DNA of 64,000 bases, taken from Paenibacillus sp. V4I7. Lineage in GTDB: Bacteria; Bacillota; Bacilli; Paenibacillales; NBRC-103111. The stretch lies in the NCBI RefSeq assembly GCF_030817275.1, contig NZ_JAUSZD010000002.1, forward strand, positions 186,001-250,000. Direction: 5' to 3'. This document shows, piece after piece, positions 15,346 through 24,173 of the stretch; position 1 is the first letter of the stretch, and every line of letters begins with the position of its first letter. The notes below the pieces were generated by a model that made no database searches, was not told where the DNA came from, and saw nothing but the letters and a program-made list of their open reading frames with translations. A program made the translations under genes and the position numbers.

Positions 15346-15801
15346 ATGTCTGACAAAGAAAATCTGGTGCGCTTCGGTATCTCCATGCCGCAATCTCTCA
15401 TTGAGCAATATGACCGGCTCATTGCCTTGCAGGGCTATGATAATCGATCTGAAGCTATACGTGATCTTACGCGCAAAGCGCTGTTAACGTCTAGCAGCAT
15501 GCAACCCGACGAAACCGTTGCCGGTACGATCGTGATGGTGTATGACCATCATATTCGCGATTTGCCGATTACCTTGATGGAACTTCAACATGATTACCAC
15601 CATGCGATTATTTCAACGATGCATATCCATTTAAACCATCAACAATGCTTAGAAATATTAGTTGTTCGCGGTAAGGTACAGAAGCTTAGAGAGCTTCAAC
15701 AGCGAATTCAAGTACTCAAAGGTGTAGGATATGCGGAGTTATCTGTTACTCATGTGGACGAGCAGGGGCACTCGCATGAGCATCCTGATTCCCATTTGTA
15801 G
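15346..15801 (+). CDS. nikR: NikR-type nickel-responsive regulator
   Basis: 151 residues. A ribbon-helix-helix N-terminus (LVRFGISMPQSLIEQYDRLI...SEAIRDLTRKAL) is joined to an ACT-like metal domain in which HHAIISTMHIHLNHQQCLEIL supplies the His, His, His and Cys ligands in the order known for NikR. Nickel binding increases affinity for operators of nickel uptake genes. AAAGGAGTGGGCGG precedes the ATG. No nickel transporter or nickel enzyme gene lies in the window, so its target must be elsewhere. A His-rich tail (HSHEHPDSH) may add metal affinity. Confidence 0.92.
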   Translation: MSDKENLVRFGISMPQSLIEQYDRLIALQGYDNRSEAIRDLTRKALLTSSSMQPDETVAGTIVMVYDHHIRDLPITLMELQHDYHHAIISTMHIHLNHQQCLEILVVRGKVQKLRELQQRIQVLKGVGYAELSVTHVDEQGHSHEHPDSHL

Positions 15802-15852
15802 AATTCGTAGACGTCTTGTTTTTTTGATAAAATTAAGGCACGGAGGTGCGAT

Positions 15853-16257
15853 ATGTCGGTTAAAAAGTGGTTCAGTTTAGAAGAGGCTAATGAAATGCTC
15901 CCGTTTGTTAATCAGGAATTGAAGAAAATGCAAGCATTGAAGATCCAGTTTGAGGAAAAATATACAGAGCTTCGTATCAAGAAAAACGAGCATGCGGAGA
16001 AACCCGGCGCTGAGAAGGATCCGTTTTTCGTCATGGAAGCAGAGCTGGAATTCCTTCAAATCGAAGCGCGCGGGCTTATTCAAAATTTTCAGCTTACGGG
16101 TGTAGAACTCAAGGATATAGATACAGGTCTTGTCGATTTTCCGGCGTTGATGGAAGGACAGGAAGTACTGCTTTGTTGGAAACAGGGAGAGGATAGAATT
16201 CGTTATTACCATGGCAAACAGGATGGATTTGCTGGACGTAAACCGATTTCGGAATAG
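15853..16257 (+). CDS. DUF2203 family protein
   Basis: 134 residues: the family start KKWFSLEEANEMLPFVNQEL, a helical middle and the end motif GVELKDIDTGLVDFPALMEGQEVLLCWKQGEDRIRYYH with the characteristic LCW. The function is not known. GGAGG precedes the ATG by 6 bases. It lies between nikR and a copper-resistance fusion gene whose ATG comes 11 bases after its stop, suggesting co-transcription with the latter. Confidence 0.88.
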   Translation: MSVKKWFSLEEANEMLPFVNQELKKMQALKIQFEEKYTELRIKKNEHAEKPGAEKDPFFVMEAELEFLQIEARGLIQNFQLTGVELKDIDTGLVDFPALMEGQEVLLCWKQGEDRIRYYHGKQDGFAGRKPISE

Positions 16258-16268
16258 AGGACATACGT

Positions 16269-17915
16269 ATGCAAAGATCTTTACGTTACACAGCCAAACG
16301 CTTTTTGCCCTTATTGTTTGTATGCATGTTCGCCTTAATTCTCTTGAACGCAGTTGTTGTTCCCCAGACAGCTTCTGCTCATGCGTCATTAGTGCAGGCT
16401 CAACCTGAAGCGGGCACCAAGCTTCAAAGCTCACCGCCTCAAATATCCGTTACTTTTAATGAACAGTTAGATGCAGGACTCTTCTATATCAAAGTATTGG
16501 ATCATAATGGTGACGAGATTACGAGTAATAAAGCTTATATGAACAAAGAGCAGACAGGTATATTTCTTGATCTGCCGAAGTTAACTGAGGGCTTTTATTT
16601 GATCAACTATCACGTCATTTCCGCAGACGGGCACCCCGTTGCAGGGAGTTATCCGATAACGATTGGCAATCCACCGCAAGAAGAAGCTCTCGATCTGCCT
16701 TCTGTATATGGGGGGCACAATCATGGAACGGGTCAGTTAACAACAAAAGATTTACTACAATATGCGTCTCGCGGACTGTGGTACTTGATGATGTTGGCGC
16801 TGACTGGGTGGGTTATCTGGTTAAGGATGTTGGGAGCAAGCGGGAAAGATTCCCGAAAATCACTTTCAAATTGGACTCTCAATCTCCAGCGTGCACAACT
16901 AGTAGCCCTATTGCTGCTCATTTTCACACATATCGAAGCTCTACTCGGTGGCGGTGGGGCCCAAGAGATATGGAAACTATTTAGTGCAACCTCAATCGGT
17001 ATTTCCTGGGCGCTTTTGCTAGTGTTATCCTTCCTTGGATTTGTACTTATAGGTAGGGGGAAGTGGCTAGATTTATTATGGCCATTGTGTTTACTAGCGG
17101 TGAAAAGCTTTAGCGGTCACGCGGCTTCATTTACTCCCTTATGGGCAACAATCGGGCTAGATTTTATTCACCTGGTCGGAGCAGCATGTTGGGTTGGGGG
17201 ATTAGTGCTGCTCTATGCAAAATGGCGTCAGAAAAGCGATGATGTCAGTTCCTATATGCAGCGATTTTCGAAAATGGCTTTGATCTCCATCCTTGTACTT
17301 ACGCTATCCGGATCCTTATCCGTCTTGTTGTTCCTGCCAAACTTAAGTTACTTGCTATACACTTCGTGGGGAATATTGCTGCTTGTGAAAATTGGTGCTG
17401 TTGCCCTTGTTGTACTCATTGGTTTTATTATTCGGCTTAATTTGCGCAAACAGAAGTCCAAACAATCCGTTCTCTGGATAAAGGTTGATCTTACCTTTAT
17501 GGTCATTATCGTACTGTTGGTAGGGCTCATCACTTATATGGCGCCAATTCCTGTCAACGAGCCGCTGCAATGGCATCAGATGGGTGAAAAGGTCCATGTA
17601 TCTGCCGATATTACGCCTAAAATCCAGGGAACCAATACCTTTGTAGGGAAAGTATGGCTCCCGGAAAAAGCAGGGAAACCGAAGCAGGTGCTCATGCTGC
17701 TTCATTATTTAGACGATAAAGAAATGGCGCCTATTTCTGTGCCAATAACCATGTACGAGGATAGCACTCAAGAAGAATCTTACGGCTTTGTGAAGTTCAG
17801 CTACAAAGCTCAGGGGGCATACTTGCCGTTCCGAGGCAATTGGGAATTAGAGATGCGTGTCATGGATGCGGATGATAATGAAACGGTGTACACCAAAGAA
17901 TTCATGGTGTATTAA
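16269..17915 (+). CDS. CopC-CopD fusion (YcnJ-like copper import/resistance protein)
   Basis: 548 residues. A signal peptide ending TASA leaves a mature N-terminal His (HASLVQAQP), which in CopC is a Cu(II) ligand; the CopC domain runs to about 130 and includes HVISADGHPVAGSY with further His residues. Eight membrane segments follow (about 165-430, CopD domain, with SGHAASFTPLWATIGLDFIHLVGAACWVGGL), then a C-terminal extracytoplasmic region of about 120 residues with a beta-sheet look. B. subtilis YcnJ has the same CopC-CopD-extra domain order and takes up copper. The gene follows the DUF2203 gene directly. Confidence 0.92.
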   Translation: MQRSLRYTAKRFLPLLFVCMFALILLNAVVVPQTASAHASLVQAQPEAGTKLQSSPPQISVTFNEQLDAGLFYIKVLDHNGDEITSNKAYMNKEQTGIFLDLPKLTEGFYLINYHVISADGHPVAGSYPITIGNPPQEEALDLPSVYGGHNHGTGQLTTKDLLQYASRGLWYLMMLALTGWVIWLRMLGASGKDSRKSLSNWTLNLQRAQLVALLLLIFTHIEALLGGGGAQEIWKLFSATSIGISWALLLVLSFLGFVLIGRGKWLDLLWPLCLLAVKSFSGHAASFTPLWATIGLDFIHLVGAACWVGGLVLLYAKWRQKSDDVSSYMQRFSKMALISILVLTLSGSLSVLLFLPNLSYLLYTSWGILLLVKIGAVALVVLIGFIIRLNLRKQKSKQSVLWIKVDLTFMVIIVLLVGLITYMAPIPVNEPLQWHQMGEKVHVSADITPKIQGTNTFVGKVWLPEKAGKPKQVLMLLHYLDDKEMAPISVPITMYEDSTQEESYGFVKFSYKAQGAYLPFRGNWELEMRVMDADDNETVYTKEFMVY

Positions 17916-17954
17916 ATTGTTTGAAATTATGACGGTTGAAAGTGGGTGGCGGTA

Positions 17955-18140
17955 ATGGCATGGATTCAAGTACTCGATAAAGAAAATTTGTCGGTCAAAT
18001 TTGATGACAAGGATGAGGTGGCATTGCTGGAGATTAACGATGGCGGCATCTCGCCTAATTATGTAACCATTCGTTTAAATGAAACAGAGATTGATGATCT
18101 GATCGAGGCTTTACAACGTATTAAACAAGCCATCCAATAG
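17955..18140 (+). CDS. Small acidic protein, unknown function
   Basis: About 61 residues, rich in Asp/Glu and Ile, predicted as a short beta-strand part (AWIQVLDKENLSVKF...VALLEIN) plus a C-terminal helix (NETEIDDLIEALQRIKQAI). It is not recognised as a named family. Start ATG 17955 or GTG 17946 with a weak GGTGGCGG site. It lies 39 bases after the CopC-CopD gene and just before a terminator, so it is the last gene of that unit. Confidence 0.65.
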   Translation: MAWIQVLDKENLSVKFDDKDEVALLEINDGGISPNYVTIRLNETEIDDLIEALQRIKQAIQ

Positions 18141-18158
18141 TGATGGATTATGTAGGGA

Positions 18159-18181
18159 GGGGCACATTGTGCCCCTTTTTT
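18159..18181 (+). terminator. Rho-independent terminator
   Basis: GGGGCAC-ATT-GTGCCCC followed by TTTTTT. Confidence 0.9.
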
Positions 18182-18212
18182 GCGTTGATTATTGCCGCGC
18201 CATTCGCTTTGG

Positions 18213-18956
18213 CTAGATAAACCCGCCATTGACGCGGATCGTTTGACCTGTTATCCACTGGGATTCTTCACTTGCCAAAAATAAGACAACGCCTGAAATA
18301 TCATCAGGCTCACCTATACGCCCGAAAGAGTTCATTTTGCGGATACCTTCAATTTGCTCTTCCGTTTTTCCAACTGTAAAGAGTTCTGTATTTACTGGAC
18401 CGGGGGCTACTGCGTTAATCGTAATTCCTTTCGGGCCAAATTCCTTCGCAAGTTGGCGAGTGAACTGTTCAACTGCTCCTTTTGTACCGGCATAAACGCT
18501 GTATGTCGGGAACATACTACCGAGGACAGAAGTTGAGAAGTTAATGATTCGGCCATTATCGCTTAAGTATTTGGCTGCTTGTTGGCAAGCGAAGAAGGTA
18601 CCTTTGACATTGACATTAAACTGCTTGTCGAAATCTTCTTCTGTGATATTAGCTATAGGCTTAGTGATCATGAGGCCTGCATTATTGACAAGAATATCTA
18701 CTTTGCCATAGGCTTCAATTGTTTTCTGGAACATGAGCTCAATGTCAGATACGCGGCTAATATCAGCATGAATGGCTGTTGCGATTCCACCGTTCTGTTC
18801 AATCCCATGAACGACCTCTGCAGCTTTCGCTGGATTACTGGCGTAGTTTACAACAACCTTGGCTCCGTTTCGAGCCAACTCCTCTGCGATCTCACGTCCC
18901 ATTCCTCTAGACGCTCCTGTGACTAACGCTACTTTACCTTCTAATTTTTTCTCCAT
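18213..18956 (-). CDS. Short-chain dehydrogenase/reductase
   Basis: 247 residues of a classical SDR: TGASRGMG cofactor motif (14-21), NNAG (about 91-94), catalytic Ser in FSTSVLGSM, Tyr-x-x-x-Lys in YAGTKGA (about 154-160), and VNGGFI at the C-terminus. The ARNGAK/NYASN region suggests NADP preference. It resembles FabG-like 3-oxoacyl reductases, but the substrate is unknown. It is transcribed divergently from the GntR-type regulator; a GAGGAGG-type site precedes the ATG. Confidence 0.92.
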   Translation of the reverse strand: MEKKLEGKVALVTGASRGMGREIAEELARNGAKVVVNYASNPAKAAEVVHGIEQNGGIATAIHADISRVSDIELMFQKTIEAYGKVDILVNNAGLMITKPIANITEEDFDKQFNVNVKGTFFACQQAAKYLSDNGRIINFSTSVLGSMFPTYSVYAGTKGAVEQFTRQLAKEFGPKGITINAVAPGPVNTELFTVGKTEEQIEGIRKMNSFGRIGEPDDISGVVLFLASEESQWITGQTIRVNGGFI

Positions 18957-19099
18957 TGTAGTTCCTCCTCATATTGGTTCATACAGATCCGTTGATTTAA
19001 ACTTGATTGATATTGATTTGATTATAACAGGTTAGAAACAAAAATCAAGTGACAATATTGTATTTTTGTCATCAAGTTCCGGACTCTATCCAAAATGCG

Positions 19100-19134
19100 T
19101 ATATCATGATATATTAATGTTATCGTATGATATA
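19100..19134. promoter_or_regulatory. Paired TATCAT-type palindromes upstream of gntR-type gene
   Basis: TATATCATGATATA (19100-19113) is a perfect palindrome; TATC-GTAT-GATA (19121-19132) is a second one, 20 bp centre to centre. A related dyad ATCATATGAT occurs before the GH125 gene, so these may be binding sites of the adjacent GntR-LacI regulator. Confidence 0.5.
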
Positions 19135-19165
19135 GCATTTGGTTGGGTGCAGGGGGTAGGTAGCA

Positions 19166-20296
19166 TTGTCAACGGATTCGAGACCCATTTACGAGCGAAT
19201 ATTCGAAACGCTGCGTGAAGAAATTATACAACGTAAATATAACGTTGGAGACCGCGTTCCTTCCGAGAAGGAACTGGCGGATGAATATAACGTGAGCCGT
19301 ATTACGAGTAAAAAGGCACTAGAGATGCTGGCAGAAGAACGTCTCATCGTGCGTAAGCCAGGGAGAGGCTCCTTTGTCATGGAAGGAGGGGGAATTGCGT
19401 CTGAAGGACCGTCTTTGGGTGAGAGAACCAAGCATACTTTGATTGGCTTAGTCATAACGGATTTCGGCAATACCTTCGGTACGGAGATGATTTATGGCAT
19501 GGAGCAGGCTTCCGCTGAGCACGATAGCTTCCTAGTATTGCGCAGATCGTTTGGTGTGCCTGAGAATGAAGTAAAAGCCATACGATCGTTTCTTGAATTA
19601 GGCGTGGATGGCATTATTGTGTTTCCTGCACAGGGGGAATTCTATAATGATGAACTTCTTAAGTTGGTCATACAGCAATTTCCCTTAGTTCTTGTTGACC
19701 GTCATCTCAAAGGGGTAGCCGCAGCTTCGATTAGTACAGATAACATAACCGCTGCTCGCACGGGTGCTGACTATTTACTTGATTTGGGACATAAGCAGAT
19801 TTGCTTGCTTACGCCGCCGCCTATGGATACAACAGCTATTGAGGACCGCATTGAAGGCTTCGTGCGAGCTCATGCGGAACGCGGAGTCATGGTTGACCGG
19901 TCGCTCTGGTTAGATGACATCACCTCTACGCTGCCAAATTCATTTCATTCACCTAATATGGATAAAGATATCGATATGATTAAAGAGCACCTGCGAAGCA
20001 ATCCGCAAATTACCGCCTTGTTCGCCATGGAATACAACATTGCTCTATTAGCCAAGGCTGCTGTGGAACAAATGGGACTTCAGGTACCTGAGGATATTTC
20101 AATTATTTGTTTTGATAGCCCTCCTACGACGCTTGGCAGCGGCTATCGCTTTACCCATCTGATCCAAGCGGAAGAAGAAATCGGCAAGCTCGCTGTAGAG
20201 AATGTGCTAAAGCTGAAGCGAGGCGAGAAGGTTGCCAATAAAATAAGTCTGGACGCCAAACTAATCATTGGAGAGTCAACAGGACCCTCCAAATGA
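19166..20296 (+). CDS. GntR-LacI hybrid transcriptional regulator (AraR-like)
   Basis: 376 residues. The N-terminal GntR winged helix (PIYERIFETLREEIIQRKYNVGDRVPSEKELADEYNVSRITSKKAL, about 6-75) is joined to a LacI-type sugar-sensing domain (from about 92, HTLIGLVITDF; SISTDNITAARTGADYL; ICFDSPPTTLGSG). The AraR family has this layout and loses DNA affinity on sugar binding. The start is TTG 19166 with AGGGGG about 10 bases upstream. It precedes an alpha-mannan utilisation cluster, of which it is the likely local repressor; a terminator at 20331 separates them. Confidence 0.92.
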   Translation: MSTDSRPIYERIFETLREEIIQRKYNVGDRVPSEKELADEYNVSRITSKKALEMLAEERLIVRKPGRGSFVMEGGGIASEGPSLGERTKHTLIGLVITDFGNTFGTEMIYGMEQASAEHDSFLVLRRSFGVPENEVKAIRSFLELGVDGIIVFPAQGEFYNDELLKLVIQQFPLVLVDRHLKGVAAASISTDNITAARTGADYLLDLGHKQICLLTPPPMDTTAIEDRIEGFVRAHAERGVMVDRSLWLDDITSTLPNSFHSPNMDKDIDMIKEHLRSNPQITALFAMEYNIALLAKAAVEQMGLQVPEDISIICFDSPPTTLGSGYRFTHLIQAEEEIGKLAVENVLKLKRGEKVANKISLDAKLIIGESTGPSK

Positions 20297-20330
20297 TATG
20301 GTGAATAAATCATCATGGATATCGAAACTT

Positions 20331-20358
20331 GAGACTGCTAATCTAGTAGTCTCTTTTT
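20331..20358 (+). terminator. Rho-independent terminator
   Basis: GAGACT pairs with AGTCTC, extended by CTA/TAG inside, followed by TTTTT. It ends the regulator gene. Confidence 0.8.
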
Positions 20359-20359
20359 A

Positions 20360-20460
20360 ATTGGTATATCATATGATTTAAATGGTATATAAATAGTATG
20401 ATAAATATATATTGACATACTGTATGCATACCAATATAATCGTAAATGTAAGCGGTTTAT
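20360..20460 (+). promoter_or_regulatory. Promoter, operator candidates and cre-like site of the mannan cluster
   Basis: TTGACA (20412-20417), 17 bases, TATAAT (20435-20440): a consensus sigmaA promoter. Upstream is ATTGGTATATCATATGAT (about 20360-20377) and its counterpart ATTGGTATGCATACAG lies inverted over the spacer (about 20420-20436). ATGTAAGCGGTTTAT (20446-20460) differs from the CcpA cre consensus at one position and lies just after the start point, a place where CcpA represses. Confidence 0.7.
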
Positions 20461-20487
20461 TTATCGGAATAGAGAGGAGCGAACCCG

Positions 20488-21822
20488 ATGACGAATGAGG
20501 CTAAGTTGCCTGCATCGATGAGTAAACTCATTGAGCAGGTAAGTAACGAATTACGGAAGGAACAACGGCCGATGCTAGCTGCCATGTTCCGCGATTGCTT
20601 CTCCAACACGTATCAAACAACGATTCAAAACCTAGAAGATGGATCAACTTTCGTAATCACCGGTGATATACCAGCCATGTGGCTCCGTGACTCATCGGCT
20701 CAGGTGCGAGCTTATCTGCTTCTGGCGAATGAGGATTCCAGCTTGGCGGATATGATTGAAGGTGTGGTTAAGCGGCAAATGCAATATATTCAACTTGACC
20801 CGTATGCCAATGCATTCAATATGGAGCCAACCAACGCTGGTCATCAGCAGGACTTGACCCAAATGAGCCCTTGGATCTGGGAGCGTAAATACGAAATCGA
20901 TTCGCTATGTTATCCTATTCAGCTCAGTTATTTACTATGGAAAGCAACGGGAAGAACCGCACATTTTAATGATGCCTACAAATCCGCTGTTCATACGATA
21001 CTGAATCTTTGGCGCGTTGAACAAGACCATGAGACGAAGTCTACTTATCGCTTCCAGCGATTGCATTGTCCTCCGACAGACACGTTAACAAGAGATGGAA
21101 AGGGGAGTCCAGTTAGCTATACAGGGATGACTTGGTCAGGTTTTCGCCCTAGCGACGATGCTTGTTCGTACGGATATTTGATTCCCGCAAACATGTTTGC
21201 CGTTGTGGTGCTGGGTTATATCGCTGAAATCGCAGAGCAGGTGTGGCAGGATGCCAGTCTCAGCCATGAATCGCTTAAGCTGGCCGCTGAGATTAAACAG
21301 GGAATAGAATCATTCGGAACGATCGAGCATCCCAAGCTCGGTACGATGTTCGCTTATGAGACGGACGGACTTGGCAACTACAATCTGATGGATGACGCCA
21401 ACGTACCCAGTTTGCTCTCCATTCCTTACTTGGGATATGCTGCTGAATCCGATCCCATGTATCAGCATACACGCAGCTTTATACTTAGTAATGAAAACCC
21501 TTACTTTTATTCGGGCAAAGCGGCTCAGGGAATCGGCAGTCCGCATACGCCGGATCGCTACATTTGGCATATATCCCTTGCGGTTCAAGGTCTTACGGCT
21601 TCAAGCAGGGAGGAGAAGCTTCGTATCCTTGATTTATTGGCCGACACTGATGCAGGAACGGGATTGATGCATGAGGGCTTCCACGTGGACGATCCGTCGC
21701 AATATACGCGGCCATGGTTCTCTTGGGCGAACTCCATGTTCAGTGAGTTGGTATTAGACGTATGTGGCTTATCGATTAAGAAGCTGCTGAAAGATCGCGT
21801 GAACGCATCGCACTCATCCTAG
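20488..21822 (+). CDS. GH125 exo-alpha-1,6-mannosidase
   Basis: 444 residues of the GH125 (formerly DUF1237) family: GDIPAMWLRDSSAQVRAY (about 56-73), YEIDSLCYPIQLSY, TGMTWSGFRPSDDACSYGYLIPANMFA carrying the catalytic acid Asp, and MHEGFHVDDPSQYTRPWFSWANSMF carrying the catalytic base Glu. The enzyme removes terminal mannose from alpha-1,6-linked mannan oligosaccharides. No signal peptide, so it acts in the cytoplasm on imported oligosaccharides. It is the first gene after the cluster promoter. A weak hairpin GGGGT/ACCCC with TTTT follows (21832-21848). Confidence 0.93.
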   Translation: MTNEAKLPASMSKLIEQVSNELRKEQRPMLAAMFRDCFSNTYQTTIQNLEDGSTFVITGDIPAMWLRDSSAQVRAYLLLANEDSSLADMIEGVVKRQMQYIQLDPYANAFNMEPTNAGHQQDLTQMSPWIWERKYEIDSLCYPIQLSYLLWKATGRTAHFNDAYKSAVHTILNLWRVEQDHETKSTYRFQRLHCPPTDTLTRDGKGSPVSYTGMTWSGFRPSDDACSYGYLIPANMFAVVVLGYIAEIAEQVWQDASLSHESLKLAAEIKQGIESFGTIEHPKLGTMFAYETDGLGNYNLMDDANVPSLLSIPYLGYAAESDPMYQHTRSFILSNENPYFYSGKAAQGIGSPHTPDRYIWHISLAVQGLTASSREEKLRILDLLADTDAGTGLMHEGFHVDDPSQYTRPWFSWANSMFSELVLDVCGLSIKKLLKDRVNASHSS

Positions 21823-21897
21823 GTTATTCAGGGGGTGGAACCCCTTTTAACATAGCAACTGCACTCGTAACGTTTACTTAAAAAGGGAGGAAGAAAC

Positions 21898-23223
21898 ATG
21901 AAAAAATGGATGACCGTTTTAACTGCTCTCTCGCTCACGTTCAGTTTGGCAGCATGCAGTACAAAAACTGGCGAGGATCAAACGGCTGAAAGCAAAAAGC
22001 CTGAGACCACGACAGCACCGGCAGCATCGACAGCCGCCACCAAAGCACCGGTAGAAATTACGTTCTGGGGAGACTGGGGCGGTGAAGGCGAAAAGCAGTT
22101 TGTGATGATGGCAGATGCTTTTAATAAATCGCAAGACAAGATCAAAGTTAAATATGTTTTGCAGGAAGATATGATCACGAAGTTTCTAACAGCGGCTACA
22201 TCAGGGGGCTCACCAGATATTATGTTCTGGGACAGATGGCGTACTTCGCTGTATGCATCTAAAAACGTGCTTCACCCAATCGACGATTATTTGAAGAAAG
22301 ACAATATTAACCGTGGCGATTATTACGATGAAGCCTTGAAGGAGCTTTCCTCTGGCGGTAAGCTGTATGGTCTTCCTTTGACGGTTGATGCACGCGCCCT
22401 GTTTTATAATAAGAAATTGTTCGCTGAGAAAGGTCTGACGCCGCCGAAAACCTGGGATGATCTGCAAAACGCAGCTAAGCAGTTAACGGTATGGGAAGGC
22501 GATAAGCTGATTCGCTCCGGTATGTCGATGCAGGATAATGGCCTGTTCAATATGTGGCTGCAGCAAGCAGGCGGCTCTATGCTGACCAGCGATCTGAAGA
22601 AAACGAATTTCAATAATGAACAAGGCAAACAAGTGTTGGATTTCTGGGATAAGCTGATCAATAAAGATAAGGTGTATAAGGTTGGGTTTGAAAAAGGTCT
22701 TGGCGAAGGCACCGATGCTTTTGTGACCGGAAAAGTAGCTATGACCTATACAGGTCCATGGATGCTATCGACTTATAAGAAATACGGCAAGGATCTTGAT
22801 TTCGGTGTTGTGCCTCCACCAACTGGACCTGGCGGCGCTAAAGGAAGCGTAATGGGCGGCTTCGGTCTCGTTATTCCAGCGGGCTCTAAGCATAAAGACG
22901 AGGCATGGGAATTCGAGAAGTGGTGGTTAGCGAATAAAGACAACACGCTGCTATGGGCGAAAACAAGCTTAAACCTGCCAGGCTTTAAACCGGCGCTGCA
23001 GGATCCGTTCTTCAAGGACGATCCGAACTGGAAGCCATTCATGGATACCCTGGAATTCGCGAAGATTCGTCCACAGCATCCAGGATACTCGGTTATGGAA
23101 GGCGACGGTCTGATGCCGAATATTGAACTGTTTATTCAAGGCAAGCAGGATGCAGCCACGACGCTCAAGAAGGGGCAAGAGCAAGGTGATAAGCTGCTGG
23201 ATCAGAACGCTGCAGGGAAGTAA
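21898..23223 (+). CDS. ABC transporter sugar-binding lipoprotein
   Basis: 441 residues. A lipoprotein signal ends in LAAC (Cys near 20), followed by a Thr/Ala/Pro-rich linker and a family 1 extracellular solute-binding domain (ITFWGDWGGEGEKQF; GSPDIMFWDRW; GLPLTVDARALFYNKKLF; GKVAMTYTGPWMLSTY). It should bind oligosaccharides at the outer face of the membrane. From its place between GH125 and GH76 genes the ligand is probably an alpha-1,6-manno-oligosaccharide. GGGAGG precedes the ATG. Confidence 0.93.
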   Translation: MKKWMTVLTALSLTFSLAACSTKTGEDQTAESKKPETTTAPAASTAATKAPVEITFWGDWGGEGEKQFVMMADAFNKSQDKIKVKYVLQEDMITKFLTAATSGGSPDIMFWDRWRTSLYASKNVLHPIDDYLKKDNINRGDYYDEALKELSSGGKLYGLPLTVDARALFYNKKLFAEKGLTPPKTWDDLQNAAKQLTVWEGDKLIRSGMSMQDNGLFNMWLQQAGGSMLTSDLKKTNFNNEQGKQVLDFWDKLINKDKVYKVGFEKGLGEGTDAFVTGKVAMTYTGPWMLSTYKKYGKDLDFGVVPPPTGPGGAKGSVMGGFGLVIPAGSKHKDEAWEFEKWWLANKDNTLLWAKTSLNLPGFKPALQDPFFKDDPNWKPFMDTLEFAKIRPQHPGYSVMEGDGLMPNIELFIQGKQDAATTLKKGQEQGDKLLDQNAAGK

Positions 23224-23235
23224 TTAGAAATGTGG

Positions 23236-23258
23236 GGGAGGGTTAACCCTCCCTTTTT
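23236..23258 (+). terminator. Intercistronic hairpin between binding protein and permease
   Basis: GGGAGGG-TTAA-CCCTCCC followed by TTTTT. Such partial terminators or 3' stabilising hairpins usually keep binding-protein mRNA in excess over permease mRNA. Confidence 0.75.
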
Positions 23259-23276
23259 GTGGAAGGGGGAATTCTC

Positions 23277-24161
23277 TTGGCATCGATAACCAAGCTGGGT
23301 CGACATCAAGCTAGGATGGGTTATCTCTTTATTACGCCAACGATTTTGCTATTTATTATTTTTACAATCATTCCGGTCATCATGGCGTTCTATTTAAGCT
23401 TCACGAATTATGACATTGTGAGTAAAAACGATTTTGTTGGATTGGATAACTATAAACGCTTGGTAGAGGATAACATCTTTTGGACGACTCTGAAGAACGT
23501 TTTGTTTTACTCTGTCCTCTATATTCCGCTGAATATTGCCATCTCTTTATCGATGGCCTTGCTGTTTATGCGCAGCCGCTTCGGCGTAAAGCTATTTCGT
23601 ACAGCTGGGTATTTGCCAACGTTAACTTCTGGTGTTGCTGCGGCGACGGTATGGATATGGCTGCTAAACCCCGAGTTCGGAATCGTGAATGATATTTTAA
23701 GCAAGTTTGGAATCACAGGACCTTCATGGTTGGCTGAAATGCCTTACGCCATGCTGTCCATTGTGTTCGTGACCTTGTGGCAATCGGTTGGAGCGAATAT
23801 GATCATTTATTTAGCGGGACTTAACGGTGTTCCCGATCATCTGTATGAATCCGCAAAGCTGGACGGAGCTAATGCTTGGCAGTCCTTTCGCTATATTACT
23901 TGGCCTGTGCTGAGGCCGACGACCTTTTTCGTAAGTACAATGGCCATCATAGGCGCGCTGCAGTTGTTTGATCAGGCGTTCGTATTGACCAAGGGCGGTC
24001 CCGCCAACTCGACGAAAACAACGGTGTATCACATTTATCAGCAAGGCTTCAATCAGCTGCAGATGGGCTATGCCGATGCCATGGCGTTTGCGCTGTCAAT
24101 TATTATTTTAGTATTTTCGCTCATTAATATGAGACTAAACAAAGAGGAATCCGTGATCTAG
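23277..24161 (+). CDS. ABC transporter permease, MalF/UgpA type
   Basis: About 294 residues, six membrane helices, with the inner-membrane component EAA loop YESAKLDGANAWQSFRYITWPVLRP (about 200-225). It pairs with the next gene to form the sugar channel. TTG 23277 is favoured since GAAGGGGG lies 7 bases upstream; the longer frame from GTG 23259 places its start within that site. Confidence 0.92.
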   Translation: MASITKLGRHQARMGYLFITPTILLFIIFTIIPVIMAFYLSFTNYDIVSKNDFVGLDNYKRLVEDNIFWTTLKNVLFYSVLYIPLNIAISLSMALLFMRSRFGVKLFRTAGYLPTLTSGVAAATVWIWLLNPEFGIVNDILSKFGITGPSWLAEMPYAMLSIVFVTLWQSVGANMIIYLAGLNGVPDHLYESAKLDGANAWQSFRYITWPVLRPTTFFVSTMAIIGALQLFDQAFVLTKGGPANSTKTTVYHIYQQGFNQLQMGYADAMAFALSIIILVFSLINMRLNKEESVI

Positions 24162-24173
24162 GAGGGATGGAAA

